From JANQOH01 sp965200095 (GTDB lineage Bacteria; Pseudomonadota; Alphaproteobacteria; UBA7887), in assembly GCA_965200095.1 (NCBI GenBank), contig OZ241350.1, positions 2,542,001 to 2,606,000 of the forward strand: a DNA stretch of 64,000 nt, given 5' to 3'. Below the pieces are notes generated by a model. That model saw only the letters and a list, made by a program, of their open reading frames with translations, was not told the origin of the DNA and did no database searches. The position numbers were made by a program, and so were the translations under genes. Below are positions 16,549-25,176 of the stretch, one piece after another (positions within the stretch are counted from its first letter, which is position 1; the number at the start of each line of letters is the position of its first letter).

Positions 16549-16579
16549 AACCGCCCGGCGTCTCACATGTCGTGAACCG

Positions 16580-16672
16580 GCAGCGATTCTCATTTTGGCG
16601 ATGGACGTTGCCCCCCGGGAGCGAGCCCAACCGACCCGCCGCGGCGGCATGGGCCAAAACGAGAATTGCTGC
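16580..16672. repeat. Imperfect 20-base inverted repeat with a motif found again after gatB
   Basis: The arm at 16580-16599 (GCAGCGATTCTCATTTTGGC) pairs with 16653-16672 at 18 of 20 positions plus one G-U in RNA. The minus-strand reading of the right arm contains GCAATTCTCGTTTTGGCC, which recurs with one change at 25042-25059. This points to a dispersed intergenic element and not only a local terminator. Confidence 0.6.
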
Positions 16673-16757
16673 GAACCGGCGCAACGAATTGACAGCAAGG
16701 CGGTCGCCCGGCAGGATCGGGTTGCGGCGCGCGAGGGCCGCCCCCGGGGAGACGGCG

Positions 16758-17909
16758 ATGGCGGCCGCGCTCGATGACGAACAGGCGGCGTTTCGGGACG
16801 CCGCGCGGCGGTTCGCGGCCGCCGAAATGGCGCCGAACGCCGCCGCGTGGGACGAAGAGAACATCTTTCCGGTGGACGCGCTGCGGCGCGCCGCAGCGCT
16901 TGGTTTCGCCGCCATCCGCTGCCGCGAGGCGCATGGCGGTTCCGGCCTCGGCTGCGTCGAAGCGGCGGTCGTTTTCGAGGAACTCGCCGCGGCGTGCCCC
17001 TCGACCGCCGCGTGGCTCTCCATCCACAACATGGCGGCGTGGATGGTCGACGCCTGGGGCGACGACGGGCAGCGCGCGCGCTGGCTGCCGCGCCTCGCGA
17101 CGATGGAGCTGCTCGCGGCCTATTGCCTTACCGAACCGGGCGCCGGCTCCGACGCTGCGGCGCTGGCGACCCGCGCCCGGCGCGACGGCGGGGACTATGT
17201 GCTGAACGGCGCCAAGGCGTTCATTTCCGGCGCCGGCAGCGCCGACCTCTACCTCTGCATGGCGCGCACGGGCGGCGCCGGCCCGGCGGGAATCTCCTGC
17301 TTCGCCGTTGAGCGCGATTCGCCCGGACTGTCCTTCGGCCGCCAGGAGCGCAAGCTCGGCTGGCATTCGCAGCCGACGGCAGCGGTGACGTTCGAGGACT
17401 GCCGGGTTCCTGCGGAGAACCGCATCGGGGCCGAGGGCGAAGGCTTCAAGGTCGCCATGGCGGGGCTGGACGGCGGGCGGCTGAACATCGCCGCCTGTTC
17501 GATCGGCGGCGCGCGGGCGGCGCTCGAGGCGGCGCGCGACCACCTGCGGACGCGCACGCAATTCGGACGCAAACTCGCCGACTTCCAGGCGCTGCAATTC
17601 CGCCTCGCGGACATGGCGACCGAGCTCGCGGCGGCGCGCGCGCTGCTGCGCGAAGCGGCGGCGAAACTCGACGCCGGCGCGCCCGACGCCACGGCGGCCT
17701 GCGCGATGGCGAAGCGCTTCGCCACCGACGCGGGCTTCCGGATTTGCGACGAGGCGCTGCAATTGCATGGCGGCTACGGATACTTGCGCGACTACCCCCT
17801 GGAACGCATCCTGCGCGACCTGCGAGTGCATCGGATCCTCGAAGGGACCAATGAAATCATGCGCGCGATCGTCGCCCGGCGGCTGCTCGCCGGACAGTTC
17901 GAGCCATGA
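16758..17909 (+). CDS. Acyl-CoA dehydrogenase, probably isobutyryl-CoA dehydrogenase
   Basis: A 383-residue flavoprotein with the full acyl-CoA dehydrogenase layout. It has AYCLTEPGAGSDAA in the FAD/substrate region, RTQFGRKLADFQ, and the C-terminal LHGGYGYLRDYPLER and ILEGTNEIMR motifs. It oxidises acyl-CoA to enoyl-CoA and passes electrons to ETF. The two genes that follow act later in valine breakdown, so isobutyryl-CoA to methacrylyl-CoA is the likely reaction. The ATG is preceded by GGGGAGA. The 4-base overlap with the next gene indicates one operon. Confidence 0.85.
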   Translation: MAAALDDEQAAFRDAARRFAAAEMAPNAAAWDEENIFPVDALRRAAALGFAAIRCREAHGGSGLGCVEAAVVFEELAAACPSTAAWLSIHNMAAWMVDAWGDDGQRARWLPRLATMELLAAYCLTEPGAGSDAAALATRARRDGGDYVLNGAKAFISGAGSADLYLCMARTGGAGPAGISCFAVERDSPGLSFGRQERKLGWHSQPTAAVTFEDCRVPAENRIGAEGEGFKVAMAGLDGGRLNIAACSIGGARAALEAARDHLRTRTQFGRKLADFQALQFRLADMATELAAARALLREAAAKLDAGAPDATAACAMAKRFATDAGFRICDEALQLHGGYGYLRDYPLERILRDLRVHRILEGTNEIMRAIVARRLLAGQFEP

Positions 17910-18967
17910 CCGCCGACGCGCCCGAAATCCGCTTCGCCGCGGCGCGCGGCGTCGGCCGCGTGACGCTCGACCGGCCGCGGGCGCTCAATGCGCTCACCCT
18001 CGGCATGGTGAGGGCGATGGACGAACGCCTGCGCGCCTGGGCCGACGACCCCGACATTCGCGAAGTGCTCGTGTGCGGCGCCGGCGAACGCGCCTTCTGC
18101 GCGGGCGGGGATATCCGCACGCTCTACGACCAGGGAGTCACCAGCGACGACGGCGCCGATTATCCGGCGCGCTTCTTCCGCGACGAGTTCCGTCTGAACC
18201 GTCTGATCGGGCGCTACCCCAAACCCTATGCGGCGCTGCTCGACGGCATTACGATGGGCGGCGGCGTGGGGATTTCGGCGCACGGCCGCTATCGCGTCGC
18301 CACCCCGCGCACCGATTTCGCGATGCCGGAAACGGGGATCGGCTATTTCCCGGATGTGGGCGGCGGGTATTTTCTCGCGCAGCGTGGGCCCGAGGGCCGC
18401 TATCTGGCGCTGACCGGCGCGCGGATCGGCCCCGCCGACACGCTCCGCATCGGCGCCGCAACCCATTATCTGGACGACGACGCCGTTGCCGCTTTCCTCG
18501 ACCGCATCGGCGACGCGCCGGTGGGAAGGCTGCTCGACGAACTGGCGAGCGACCCCGGCGCCGCGCCGCTGGCGGAGAACGCCCCGGCGATCGGGCGCTG
18601 CTTCTCGACGCCCGGCGTCGGGTCGGTCGTCGCCGCGCTGGAGGCCGAAGGAAGCGCCTGGGCCGGCAAGACGCTGGCCCGGCTTCGCCGCAAGTCGCCG
18701 ACCGGCGTGAAGGTGACCGACCGCCTGCTCGCCAGGGCGCGCGGGATGACGCTGGAGGACGACCTGAAGATGGAATACCGGGTGGCGCAGCGCTTCATGT
18801 CCACCGCCGATTTCTTCGAGGGCGTGCGCGCCTTGCTGGTGGACAAGGACGGGGCGCCGGCATGGTCGCCGCCGCGCCTCGAAGATGTCGGCGACGCCGC
18901 GGTGGAGGCGTTTTTCGCGCCGCTCGCCTGGGGCGAGCTCGATTTCGGGGAGACGGGGAGCGTTTGA
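17906..18967 (+). CDS. 3-hydroxyisobutyryl-CoA hydrolase
   Basis: A 353-residue crotonase-fold enzyme of the HIBCH subgroup. AFCAGGDIRTLYDQG forms the oxyanion hole region and MPETGIGYFPDVGGGYFL is diagnostic of HIBYL-CoA hydrolases as opposed to enoyl-CoA hydratases, as is the longer C-terminal domain (KMEYRVAQRFM). It releases 3-hydroxyisobutyrate, the substrate of the next gene product, in valine catabolism. ATG overlaps the previous stop by 4 bases. Confidence 0.9.
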   Translation: MTADAPEIRFAAARGVGRVTLDRPRALNALTLGMVRAMDERLRAWADDPDIREVLVCGAGERAFCAGGDIRTLYDQGVTSDDGADYPARFFRDEFRLNRLIGRYPKPYAALLDGITMGGGVGISAHGRYRVATPRTDFAMPETGIGYFPDVGGGYFLAQRGPEGRYLALTGARIGPADTLRIGAATHYLDDDAVAAFLDRIGDAPVGRLLDELASDPGAAPLAENAPAIGRCFSTPGVGSVVAALEAEGSAWAGKTLARLRRKSPTGVKVTDRLLARARGMTLEDDLKMEYRVAQRFMSTADFFEGVRALLVDKDGAPAWSPPRLEDVGDAAVEAFFAPLAWGELDFGETGSV

Positions 18968-18969
18968 GC

Positions 18970-19878
18970 GTGCGCATCGGCTTCATCGGGGTCGGGAACA
19001 TGGGCGCGCCGATGGCCCGTAACCTGCTTGCCGCCGGGCACGCGGTGCGCGTTTTCGATACCGACCGCGGCGCCATGGCGGCGCTGGTCGAGGCCGGCGC
19101 CCTGGCGGCGGAGGGAGTCGCCGGGGCGGCGGCGGACGCCGGGTGCGTCGTCACCATGTTGCCGGCGGGCCGCGACGTGCGCGCGGTCTATGACGAATTC
19201 GTCCCGGCCGCCGCGGCGGGGGCGCTGGCGGTCGATTGCTCGACCGTCGACGTAGCGACCGCGCGCGCCGTCGCCGAAGCCGCTGCGGCGCGCGGGCTGG
19301 CGCCGCTCGACGCGCCGGTGTCGGGGGGAGTCGCCGGCGCCGCGGCGGGAACGCTGACCTTCATGGTGGGCGGGCCGCAGGACGCCTTCGCCCGCGCCGA
19401 GCCGGTTCTCCGCGCCATGGGCCGCAAGATCGTTCACGCCGGGGCGGCCGGAAACGGCCAGGCGGCGAAGATATGCAACAACATGATGCTCGGCGTCTCG
19501 ATGGTCGCGCTGGCCGAGGCCTTTACCCTCGGCGAGGCGCTCGGTCTTTCGGCGCAAAGCCTGTTCGACATCGCGTCCAATGCTTCGGGCGGCTCCTGGG
19601 CGATGCGCAACCACCTTCCGGTTCCGGGAGTCGTGGACGGCGCGGCGGCGAACCGCGGCTTCCGGCCGGGCTTCTCGGCGGCGATGATGCTCAAGGACCT
19701 TCAGCTGGCCCAGGCCGCCGCGCGCGAGACCGGGGTGGGCGCACCGATGGGCGCCCAGGCCGCCGCGCTCTACGCATTGTTCGACAGGGCCGGCAATGGC
19801 GGTCTCGACTATTCCGCCATCATAGGACTGATCGCCGGACGCCCGGCGACGGGCGACGGAGCGGAGGGGACGCGGTGA
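18970..19878 (+). CDS. mmsB: 3-hydroxyisobutyrate dehydrogenase
   Basis: A 302-residue beta-hydroxyacid dehydrogenase. It has the Rossmann motif GFIGVGNMGAPMARNLL at the N-terminus, DAPVSGGVAGA for substrate binding and the catalytic Lys in GNGQAAKICNNMMLG. It oxidises 3-hydroxyisobutyrate to methylmalonate semialdehyde using NAD. Start choice: GTG at 18970 lies 9 bases after GGGGAG (18955-18960), while the TTG at 18964 that overlaps the previous stop is only 3 bases away. GTG is therefore preferred. Confidence 0.9.
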   Translation: MRIGFIGVGNMGAPMARNLLAAGHAVRVFDTDRGAMAALVEAGALAAEGVAGAAADAGCVVTMLPAGRDVRAVYDEFVPAAAAGALAVDCSTVDVATARAVAEAAAARGLAPLDAPVSGGVAGAAAGTLTFMVGGPQDAFARAEPVLRAMGRKIVHAGAAGNGQAAKICNNMMLGVSMVALAEAFTLGEALGLSAQSLFDIASNASGGSWAMRNHLPVPGVVDGAAANRGFRPGFSAAMMLKDLQLAQAAARETGVGAPMGAQAAALYALFDRAGNGGLDYSAIIGLIAGRPATGDGAEGTR

Positions 19879-20375
19879 TCGCCCCGCAGCCCGCCCCCGA
19901 CATGGACACGGACCCGGATCCGAAGCCGGCGTTCCTCGACTGCGTGCGTCTGATCGAACGCCTCCACCGGCGTTTCCTCGATGTGGTGAAGGGCGAGCTG
20001 GACCGGCGCGGCCTGCGCGACATCAACAACGTCCAGGCGGTGCTGCTGAGCAATATCGAAGAAGAGTCGGTGACCGTGGGCGAACTCACGCTGCGCGGCT
20101 ATTACCTCGGCTCGAACGTTTCCTATAACGTCAAGAAACTGGTCGAGAACGGCTATCTTGCGCAGGAGCGTTCGGCACACGACCGGCGCACCATGCGCAT
20201 CCGCGTCAGCGACAAGGGGCGCGGGGTGGTCGAACTGGTGGACGCCCTGTTCGCCCACAACGCCGGCGCGCTCGCCGCCCAGGGCCTCGACGAACCCGAG
20301 CTGCGGGGGGTCGCGGATCGTCTGCGCGCCATCGAGCGCTTCTGGACCGATTACATCCGCTATGTCCCGCGGTAG
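19875..20375 (+). CDS. MarR-type winged-helix regulator, LdtR-like
   Basis: A 166-residue winged-helix protein. A helical dimerisation N-terminus (FLDCVRLIERLHRRFLDVV) is followed by the wHTH (LTLRGYYLGSNVSYNVKKLV as recognition region, then ERSAHDRRTMRIRVSDKG as the wing). It resembles the alphaproteobacterial LdtR group. The GTG start overlaps the mmsB stop and is preceded by GGAGGGGA. Its placement makes it a possible regulator of the valine genes, but LdtR homologues elsewhere control unrelated genes, so that link is only positional. Confidence 0.75.
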   Translation: MIAPQPAPDMDTDPDPKPAFLDCVRLIERLHRRFLDVVKGELDRRGLRDINNVQAVLLSNIEEESVTVGELTLRGYYLGSNVSYNVKKLVENGYLAQERSAHDRRTMRIRVSDKGRGVVELVDALFAHNAGALAAQGLDEPELRGVADRLRAIERFWTDYIRYVPR

Positions 20376-21231
20376 CGGTTGGGCGGCGAAGGCGGCGCGG
20401 GGCCTGGCGCTGTTGTCGCTGGGCGCTTGTGCGTCGGCGGATCTGAGCGGGTACCCCGACGAGGCGAGCCGGACCTGGGCAGTGGCGAAAGTGCGCGTGC
20501 CGACGCCCTCCGGCGCGGTGAAAACGACCATGCGGAATCTGGGCGAGACTCCGGGTGGCGTCCGGTTCCCGACCGTCGTCTACATGCATGGCTGCGACGG
20601 GTTCTGGGAAGGGACGGACCGGCGTCTCGACATGCTGGCGGCGCATGGCTTCGCCGCCATCGCGCCCGACGGTTTCGCGCGCAAGCGCAAGCCGGTCAGT
20701 TGCGACACGCGCACGCATCGCGGGGGTCTGCACCGCGGCGTCCTCGGAATGCGCCAGGAGGAGGCCGCCCATGCGCTCGCCAGCGCGCGCGAACTGCCGT
20801 GGGTCGATCCGGACAACCTCTTTCTGATGGGACTCAGCGAAGGGGGCATTACGACGGCCACCCTGCGCGAGGACGGCCCGCCGGTGAACGCTCGGGTCAT
20901 CGAGGGCTGGACGTGCCACGCGGGATGGCCGGAATATCGCGGTCTTCACGCGAGCGAAGGCCAGCCGGTGTTGTCCCTCGTCGCCACGGCCGACCCGTGG
21001 TTCCGGGACCGTGTCCTGCGCGGCCATTGCGGCGTTTTCATGCGGGACCGCCGGGCGACGGGAAGCCGGTCCGTCACGGTTTCGGAAGGCCGGCTGAAAT
21101 ACGAGCACGAGCTCCTCGAAAACCGGAGGATGCAGAACATCGTCATGGAGTTTCTGAAGGAGAACCTGAAGCCCAACCCGGAATGGTGCGCCTGGGCGAG
21201 CCGCCACGGCAAACGTTCCCCGCCGTGCTGA
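20362..21231 (+). CDS. Alpha/beta-hydrolase lipoprotein (dienelactone-hydrolase-like)
   Basis: A 289-residue protein with a lipobox in LLSLGACAS (Cys about residue 23). Its hydrolase core has VVYMHGCDGFW as the oxyanion strand, FLMGLSEGGI with the nucleophile Ser in GxSxG, and candidate His in YEHELL. It has several cysteines that may form disulfides (HGC, SCDTR, WTCH). The start at 20362 overlaps the regulator's 3' end by 14 bases. Substrate unknown; anchored on the periplasmic side if the lipobox is used. Confidence 0.65.
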   Translation: MSRGSGWAAKAARGLALLSLGACASADLSGYPDEASRTWAVAKVRVPTPSGAVKTTMRNLGETPGGVRFPTVVYMHGCDGFWEGTDRRLDMLAAHGFAAIAPDGFARKRKPVSCDTRTHRGGLHRGVLGMRQEEAAHALASARELPWVDPDNLFLMGLSEGGITTATLREDGPPVNARVIEGWTCHAGWPEYRGLHASEGQPVLSLVATADPWFRDRVLRGHCGVFMRDRRATGSRSVTVSEGRLKYEHELLENRRMQNIVMEFLKENLKPNPEWCAWASRHGKRSPPC

Positions 21232-21296
21232 CGGCGCGCCGCCCCCGCGCCCGTTTCGCTGTTGCGCCCGCTGCCGGCGGGGATTAGGTTTGGCCC

Positions 21297-21740
21297 ATGC
21301 TCGCAACCGGCTTCGACACTCATGAGACCGTGAAGCGGCTCACCGAAGCGGGCGCCAGCGAACCGCTTGCCGAAGCCATCGTCTCGGCCATCGGCGATGT
21401 CGGAGAGCGCGCCGCCAGCAAGGCCGATCTGGACCGGTTGGAGGCGTCCATCCGGGCCGGGATGGATGCGCACCGCGCCGCCGGCAAGGCCGATCTGGAC
21501 GCGCTCAAGGCCGACATGGATGCGCACCGGGCGGCCGCCAAGGCCGACATGGACGCGCACCGGGCGGCCGCCAAGGCCGACATGGACGCGCACCGGGCGG
21601 CTACCGGGGCCGATCTGGACGGGCTCAAGGCCGAGATGATCGCGCTCGAGACGAGAATGGAGGGGCGGCTTTACCGCGCCCTGTGGTTGCAGGGCGCCGG
21701 GATCGTCGCCGTGGTCGCCGCGCTGGGACTCGTCACATAA
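21297..21740 (+). CDS. Coiled-coil membrane-anchored protein (DUF1640-like)
   Basis: A 147-residue protein: a helical head (VKRLTEAGASEPLAEAIVSAI), a long coiled coil made of near-identical 11-residue units (ADMDAHRAAAK) and a single C-terminal transmembrane helix (LWLQGAGIVAVVAALGLVT). This layout is common in bacterial DUF1640-type proteins related to the CCDC90/MCUR1 family; function unknown. It stands alone between the lipoprotein hydrolase and gatC. Confidence 0.65.
   Translation: MLATGFDTHETVKRLTEAGASEPLAEAIVSAIGDVGERAASKADLDRLEASIRAGMDAHRAAGKADLDALKADMDAHRAAAKADMDAHRAAAKADMDAHRAATGADLDGLKAEMIALETRMEGRLYRALWLQGAGIVAVVAALGLVT
21510..21608 (+). repeat. 33-base tandem repeat inside the coiled-coil gene
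   Basis: Three almost identical 33-base units (21510-21542, 21543-21575, 21576-21608) encode ADMDAHRAAAK; more diverged units flank them (from about 21457). The near-identity at the DNA level suggests recent expansion or contraction by slippage. Confidence 0.85.
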
Positions 21741-21782
21741 CCGGCCTCGCCCGGCGCCGTTTCACGAAGGTGGGAAACCCGG

Positions 21783-22070
21783 TTGGCGCTTGACAGGGCG
21801 GAGGCGAAGCGGATCGCGCGGCTGGCGCGGATCCGCGTTCCGGAAGAAGAACTCGACAGTCTGGCGCGCGAACTGTCCGCCATTCTCGGCTGGATCGATA
21901 CGCTGAACCGGGTCGATGTCGGCGGCGTCGAACCGATGGCCTCGACGGCCGGCGCGGCCTTGCCGGCGCGCGTCGATGCGGTCGCCGACGGCGGCGATGC
22001 GGCGCGCGTCCTCGCCAACGCGCCCGAAACGGACGACGACCATTTCGTCGTGCCGAAGGTGGTCGAATGA
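21783..22070 (+). CDS. gatC: Aspartyl/glutamyl-tRNA(Asn/Gln) amidotransferase subunit C
   Basis: A 95-residue GatC, the small stabilising subunit of the GatCAB amidotransferase that converts mischarged Glu-tRNA-Gln and Asp-tRNA-Asn. It has RIARLARIRVPEEEL, ILGWIDTLNRVDV and the C-terminal DDHFVVPKVVE. The TTG start is preceded by AAGGTGGG. It overlaps gatA by 4 bases. Confidence 0.93.
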   Translation: MALDRAEAKRIARLARIRVPEEELDSLARELSAILGWIDTLNRVDVGGVEPMASTAGAALPARVDAVADGGDAARVLANAPETDDDHFVVPKVVE

Positions 22071-23551
22071 CGGGCATGGTCGGCGCTACCGTGGCGGAAA
22101 TGCGCGATGCGCTGGCCGCCGGCGAGGTCTCGGCCATGGAACTCGCCGAAGCGCATATCGCCGCCGCCGAAGCCGCCCGGCCGCTCAACGGCTATGTGAC
22201 CGTCACCCCCGAACGGGCGCGGGCGCAAGCGGCGGAAGCGGACGCCCGGCGCGCGCGCGGCGAAGCGCGTCCGCTCGACGGCGTCCCCGTCGCCGTCAAG
22301 GACCTGTTCTGCACCGAAGGAATCGCCACCGGCGCCGCGTCGCGCATTCTCGACGGTTTCGTCCCGCCCTACGAGTCGACGGTGACGGCCAGGCTCTTCG
22401 CCGCCGGCGCGGCGCTTTGCGGCAAGACGAACCTCGACGAATTCGCCATGGGGTCGTCGACGATCACGAGCCGCCACGGGGCGACGCTGAACCCGTGGCG
22501 GCGGCGCAGCGACGACCGGCCGCTCGCGCCCGGCGGGTCGTCCGGCGGATCGGCGGCGCTGGTCGCCGCGCGCGCCGTCCCGCTCGCGCTCGGCAGCGAT
22601 ACCGGCGGGTCGATCCGCCAGCCGGCGGCGTTCTGCGGCGTCGTCGGTCTCAAGCCCACCTACGGGCGCTGTTCGCGCTGGGGGATGATCGCCTTCGCAA
22701 GTTCGCTCGATCAGGCGGGGCCGCTGACGCGGACCGTGCGCGATGCGGCGATTGCCCTCGGCGCGATCGCCGGCCACGACCCGCGCGACTCGACCTCGGC
22801 GGATCGCCCCGTCCCCGACTACGAGGCGGCCCTCGCCGTCGGCGTTCGCGGCCTGAAGGTCGGCGTGCCCGGCGAGTATCGCGTGAACGGCATGGCCGGC
22901 GACATCGACGCCCTGTGGCGCGCCGGCGCGCAATGGCTGCGGGAAGCCGGCGCGGAAATCCGTGAAATCTCGTTGCCGCATACCGAATATGCCTTGCCCG
23001 CCTACTACATCGTTGCCCCGGCGGAAGCATCGTCGAACCTTGCGCGCTACGACGGCGTGCGCTACGGGCTGCGCGTCGAGGGGGAGAACATCGCAGACCA
23101 GTATGAGCGCACGCGCGGCGCGGGCTTCGGCGCCGAAGTGCGCCGCCGCGTCATGATCGGCGCCTATGCGCTCTCCGCCGGATATTACGACGCCTACTAC
23201 TTGCGGGCGCAAAAGGTGCGCACGCTCATCGCCCGGGATTTCACCCATGCCTTCGAGAGCGTGGACCTGGTGCTGACGCCCGCCTGCCCCTTCCCGGCCT
23301 TCCCCGTGGGCGAGCGCATGGACGACCCTGTGGCGATGTATCTCAACGATGTCTTCACGGTGCCGTCGAGCCTCGCCGGTCTGCCGGCGATTTCCGTCCC
23401 CGCCGGCCTTTCGGGCGACGGCCTGCCGCTCGGCTTGCAGCTGATCGGCCGGCCGTTCGACGAGGAAACCGTGCTCCGCGGCGCCCGCGCGCTGGAAGAC
23501 GCCGCGGGATTCGACGCGGTTCCGCAATTCGCCGTCGGCGGGGCGCCGTGA
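22067..23551 (+). CDS. gatA: Glutamyl-tRNA(Gln) amidotransferase subunit A
   Basis: A 494-residue amidase-signature enzyme that hydrolyses glutamine to supply ammonia to GatB. The Ser-cisSer-Lys triad is visible: Lys in VAVKDLF, the cis-Ser region in GGSSGGSAALVAA and the nucleophile Ser in SDTGGSIRQPAAFCG. Full length. It overlaps gatC and gatB by 4 bases each, giving an intact gatCAB operon. Confidence 0.96.
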   Translation: MTGMVGATVAEMRDALAAGEVSAMELAEAHIAAAEAARPLNGYVTVTPERARAQAAEADARRARGEARPLDGVPVAVKDLFCTEGIATGAASRILDGFVPPYESTVTARLFAAGAALCGKTNLDEFAMGSSTITSRHGATLNPWRRRSDDRPLAPGGSSGGSAALVAARAVPLALGSDTGGSIRQPAAFCGVVGLKPTYGRCSRWGMIAFASSLDQAGPLTRTVRDAAIALGAIAGHDPRDSTSADRPVPDYEAALAVGVRGLKVGVPGEYRVNGMAGDIDALWRAGAQWLREAGAEIREISLPHTEYALPAYYIVAPAEASSNLARYDGVRYGLRVEGENIADQYERTRGAGFGAEVRRRVMIGAYALSAGYYDAYYLRAQKVRTLIARDFTHAFESVDLVLTPACPFPAFPVGERMDDPVAMYLNDVFTVPSSLAGLPAISVPAGLSGDGLPLGLQLIGRPFDEETVLRGARALEDAAGFDAVPQFAVGGAP

Positions 23552-25026
23552 CTCCGGCCGCCGCCGCGCCGCTCGTTTCCGGCAGCGCCGGCGACTGGGA
23601 AACCGTCGTCGGCCTCGAGGTCCACGCCCAGGTTGCCGTCGAGTCCAAACTGTTCTCCGGCGCCGCGTGCGCGTTCGGGGCGGCGCCCAACACCCAGGTG
23701 TCGCTGGTCGATGCGGCGATGCCGGGAATGTTGCCGGTGCTCAACGACCGCGTCGTCGACTGCGCGATCCTCGCCGGGCTGGCGCTCGGCGCCGAGATCA
23801 ACCGGGTGTCGGTTTTCGACCGCAAGAACTATTTCTACCCCGACCTGCCGCAGGGCTATCAGATTTCCCAATACACCCGCCCCATCGTCGGCCGCGGCGC
23901 GGTGGGCGTCGCGCTCCCCGGCGGCGGGATTCGCGAGGTGGGCATTACCCGCATTCACCTGGAGCAGGACGCCGGCAAGAGCGTCCATGACCGGCGCCCG
24001 GGGAAGACCCTGGTCGATCTCAACCGCGCCGGCGTGCCGCTGATGGAGATCGTCACCGAACCCGACCTGCGTTCGGGCGACGAGGCGGCTGCGTTCCTCG
24101 CCAAATTGCGGGCGATATTGCGCGCGATCGGCGCGTGCGACGGCAATATGGAGCAAGGGTCGCTGCGCGCCGACGCCAATGTGTCCATGCGCCGGCCCGG
24201 CGCGGCGCTCGGCACGCGCTGCGAGATCAAGAACCTCAACTCGATGCGCTTTCTCGCCCGCGCCGTCGCCTTCGAGGCGGAGCGACAGGCGGCGGTCCTG
24301 GAGGACGGCGGCGCGGTGGCGCAGGAAACCCGGCTGTTCGACCCCGACAGCGGCGCGACCCGTCCGATGCGCTCGAAGGAGGAGGCGCACGACTACCGCT
24401 ATTTCCCCGACCCCGACCTGGCGCCGCTGCGTCTTTCGGAGGAGCGCATCGCGCGGCTCGCCGAGTCGTTGCCGGAGCTGCCGGACGCCCGAGCCGCCCG
24501 CTTCGGCGCCGAATACGGCCTGGAGGCCGACCATGCGCGCCGGCTCGCCGAGGACCCCGAACGAGCCGCCTGGTTCGAGACGATCGCGCGCGGACGCGAC
24601 CCCCGGCAGGCGGCGCACTGGGTCACGGGAGAGCTCGCCGCCGCTCTCGACCGCGCCGGACGTAGCATCGCCGACTCGCCGGTCGATGCGGCGGCGCTCG
24701 GCCGCCTGCTCGACATGATCGCGGACGGATCGGTGTCGCGGCGAATGGCCAAGCGCGTGTTCGAGATCATGTTCGACACCGGCCGCGACGCGGCGGAGAT
24801 CGTCGAAGCCGAGGGGTTGCGGCAGGTGTCCGATTCCGCCGTCATTGAGGCCGAGGCGGCGCGCGTTCTCGCCGCCCACCCGGCGCAGGTCGCCGCGTGG
24901 CGCGGCGGCAAGACGAAACTGCTGGGCTTCTTCGTCGGCCAGGCGATGAAGGCGACCGGCGGCAAGGCGGACCCCAGGGCGGTAAGCGAGGCGCTGCGGC
25001 GCAAGCTCGAGGCTTCCGGCGAATAA
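23548..25026 (+). CDS. gatB: Aspartyl/glutamyl-tRNA amidotransferase subunit B
   Basis: A 492-residue GatB, the tRNA-binding kinase/transamidase subunit. Landmarks are VGLEVHAQV, KNYFYPDLPQGYQISQ, DLNRAGVPLMEIVTEPD, EIKNLNSMRF and the C-terminal YqeY-like domain (FFVGQAMKATGGKADP). Complete. GTG start. The 639-base gap that follows holds repeats and no gene. Confidence 0.96.
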   Translation: MTPAAAAPLVSGSAGDWETVVGLEVHAQVAVESKLFSGAACAFGAAPNTQVSLVDAAMPGMLPVLNDRVVDCAILAGLALGAEINRVSVFDRKNYFYPDLPQGYQISQYTRPIVGRGAVGVALPGGGIREVGITRIHLEQDAGKSVHDRRPGKTLVDLNRAGVPLMEIVTEPDLRSGDEAAAFLAKLRAILRAIGACDGNMEQGSLRADANVSMRRPGAALGTRCEIKNLNSMRFLARAVAFEAERQAAVLEDGGAVAQETRLFDPDSGATRPMRSKEEAHDYRYFPDPDLAPLRLSEERIARLAESLPELPDARAARFGAEYGLEADHARRLAEDPERAAWFETIARGRDPRQAAHWVTGELAAALDRAGRSIADSPVDAAALGRLLDMIADGSVSRRMAKRVFEIMFDTGRDAAEIVEAEGLRQVSDSAVIEAEAARVLAAHPAQVAAWRGGKTKLLGFFVGQAMKATGGKADPRAVSEALRRKLEASGE

Positions 25027-25176
25027 CGCCGCCCGCAGCCGGCAATTCCCGTTTTGGCCGGCGGCGGCGCGTCGCAATCCGGCGAAGGCCTTTTCTGCGA
25101 CGCTGCGGACGGGCTGCGGTCGTCCCCGGAAGCGATCCGGCCCCCGCATCCGAGTCTGTGAAGAAGTCGGGAGTCT

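Noticed and set aside
12092..17032. A 1646-codon open frame on the minus strand, and other very long antisense frames
   Set aside because: High GC removes stop codons from the non-coding frames. The product is Arg/Gly/Ala-rich low-complexity sequence lying antisense to scpB, the hydrolase and the autotransporter, which have clear domain motifs.
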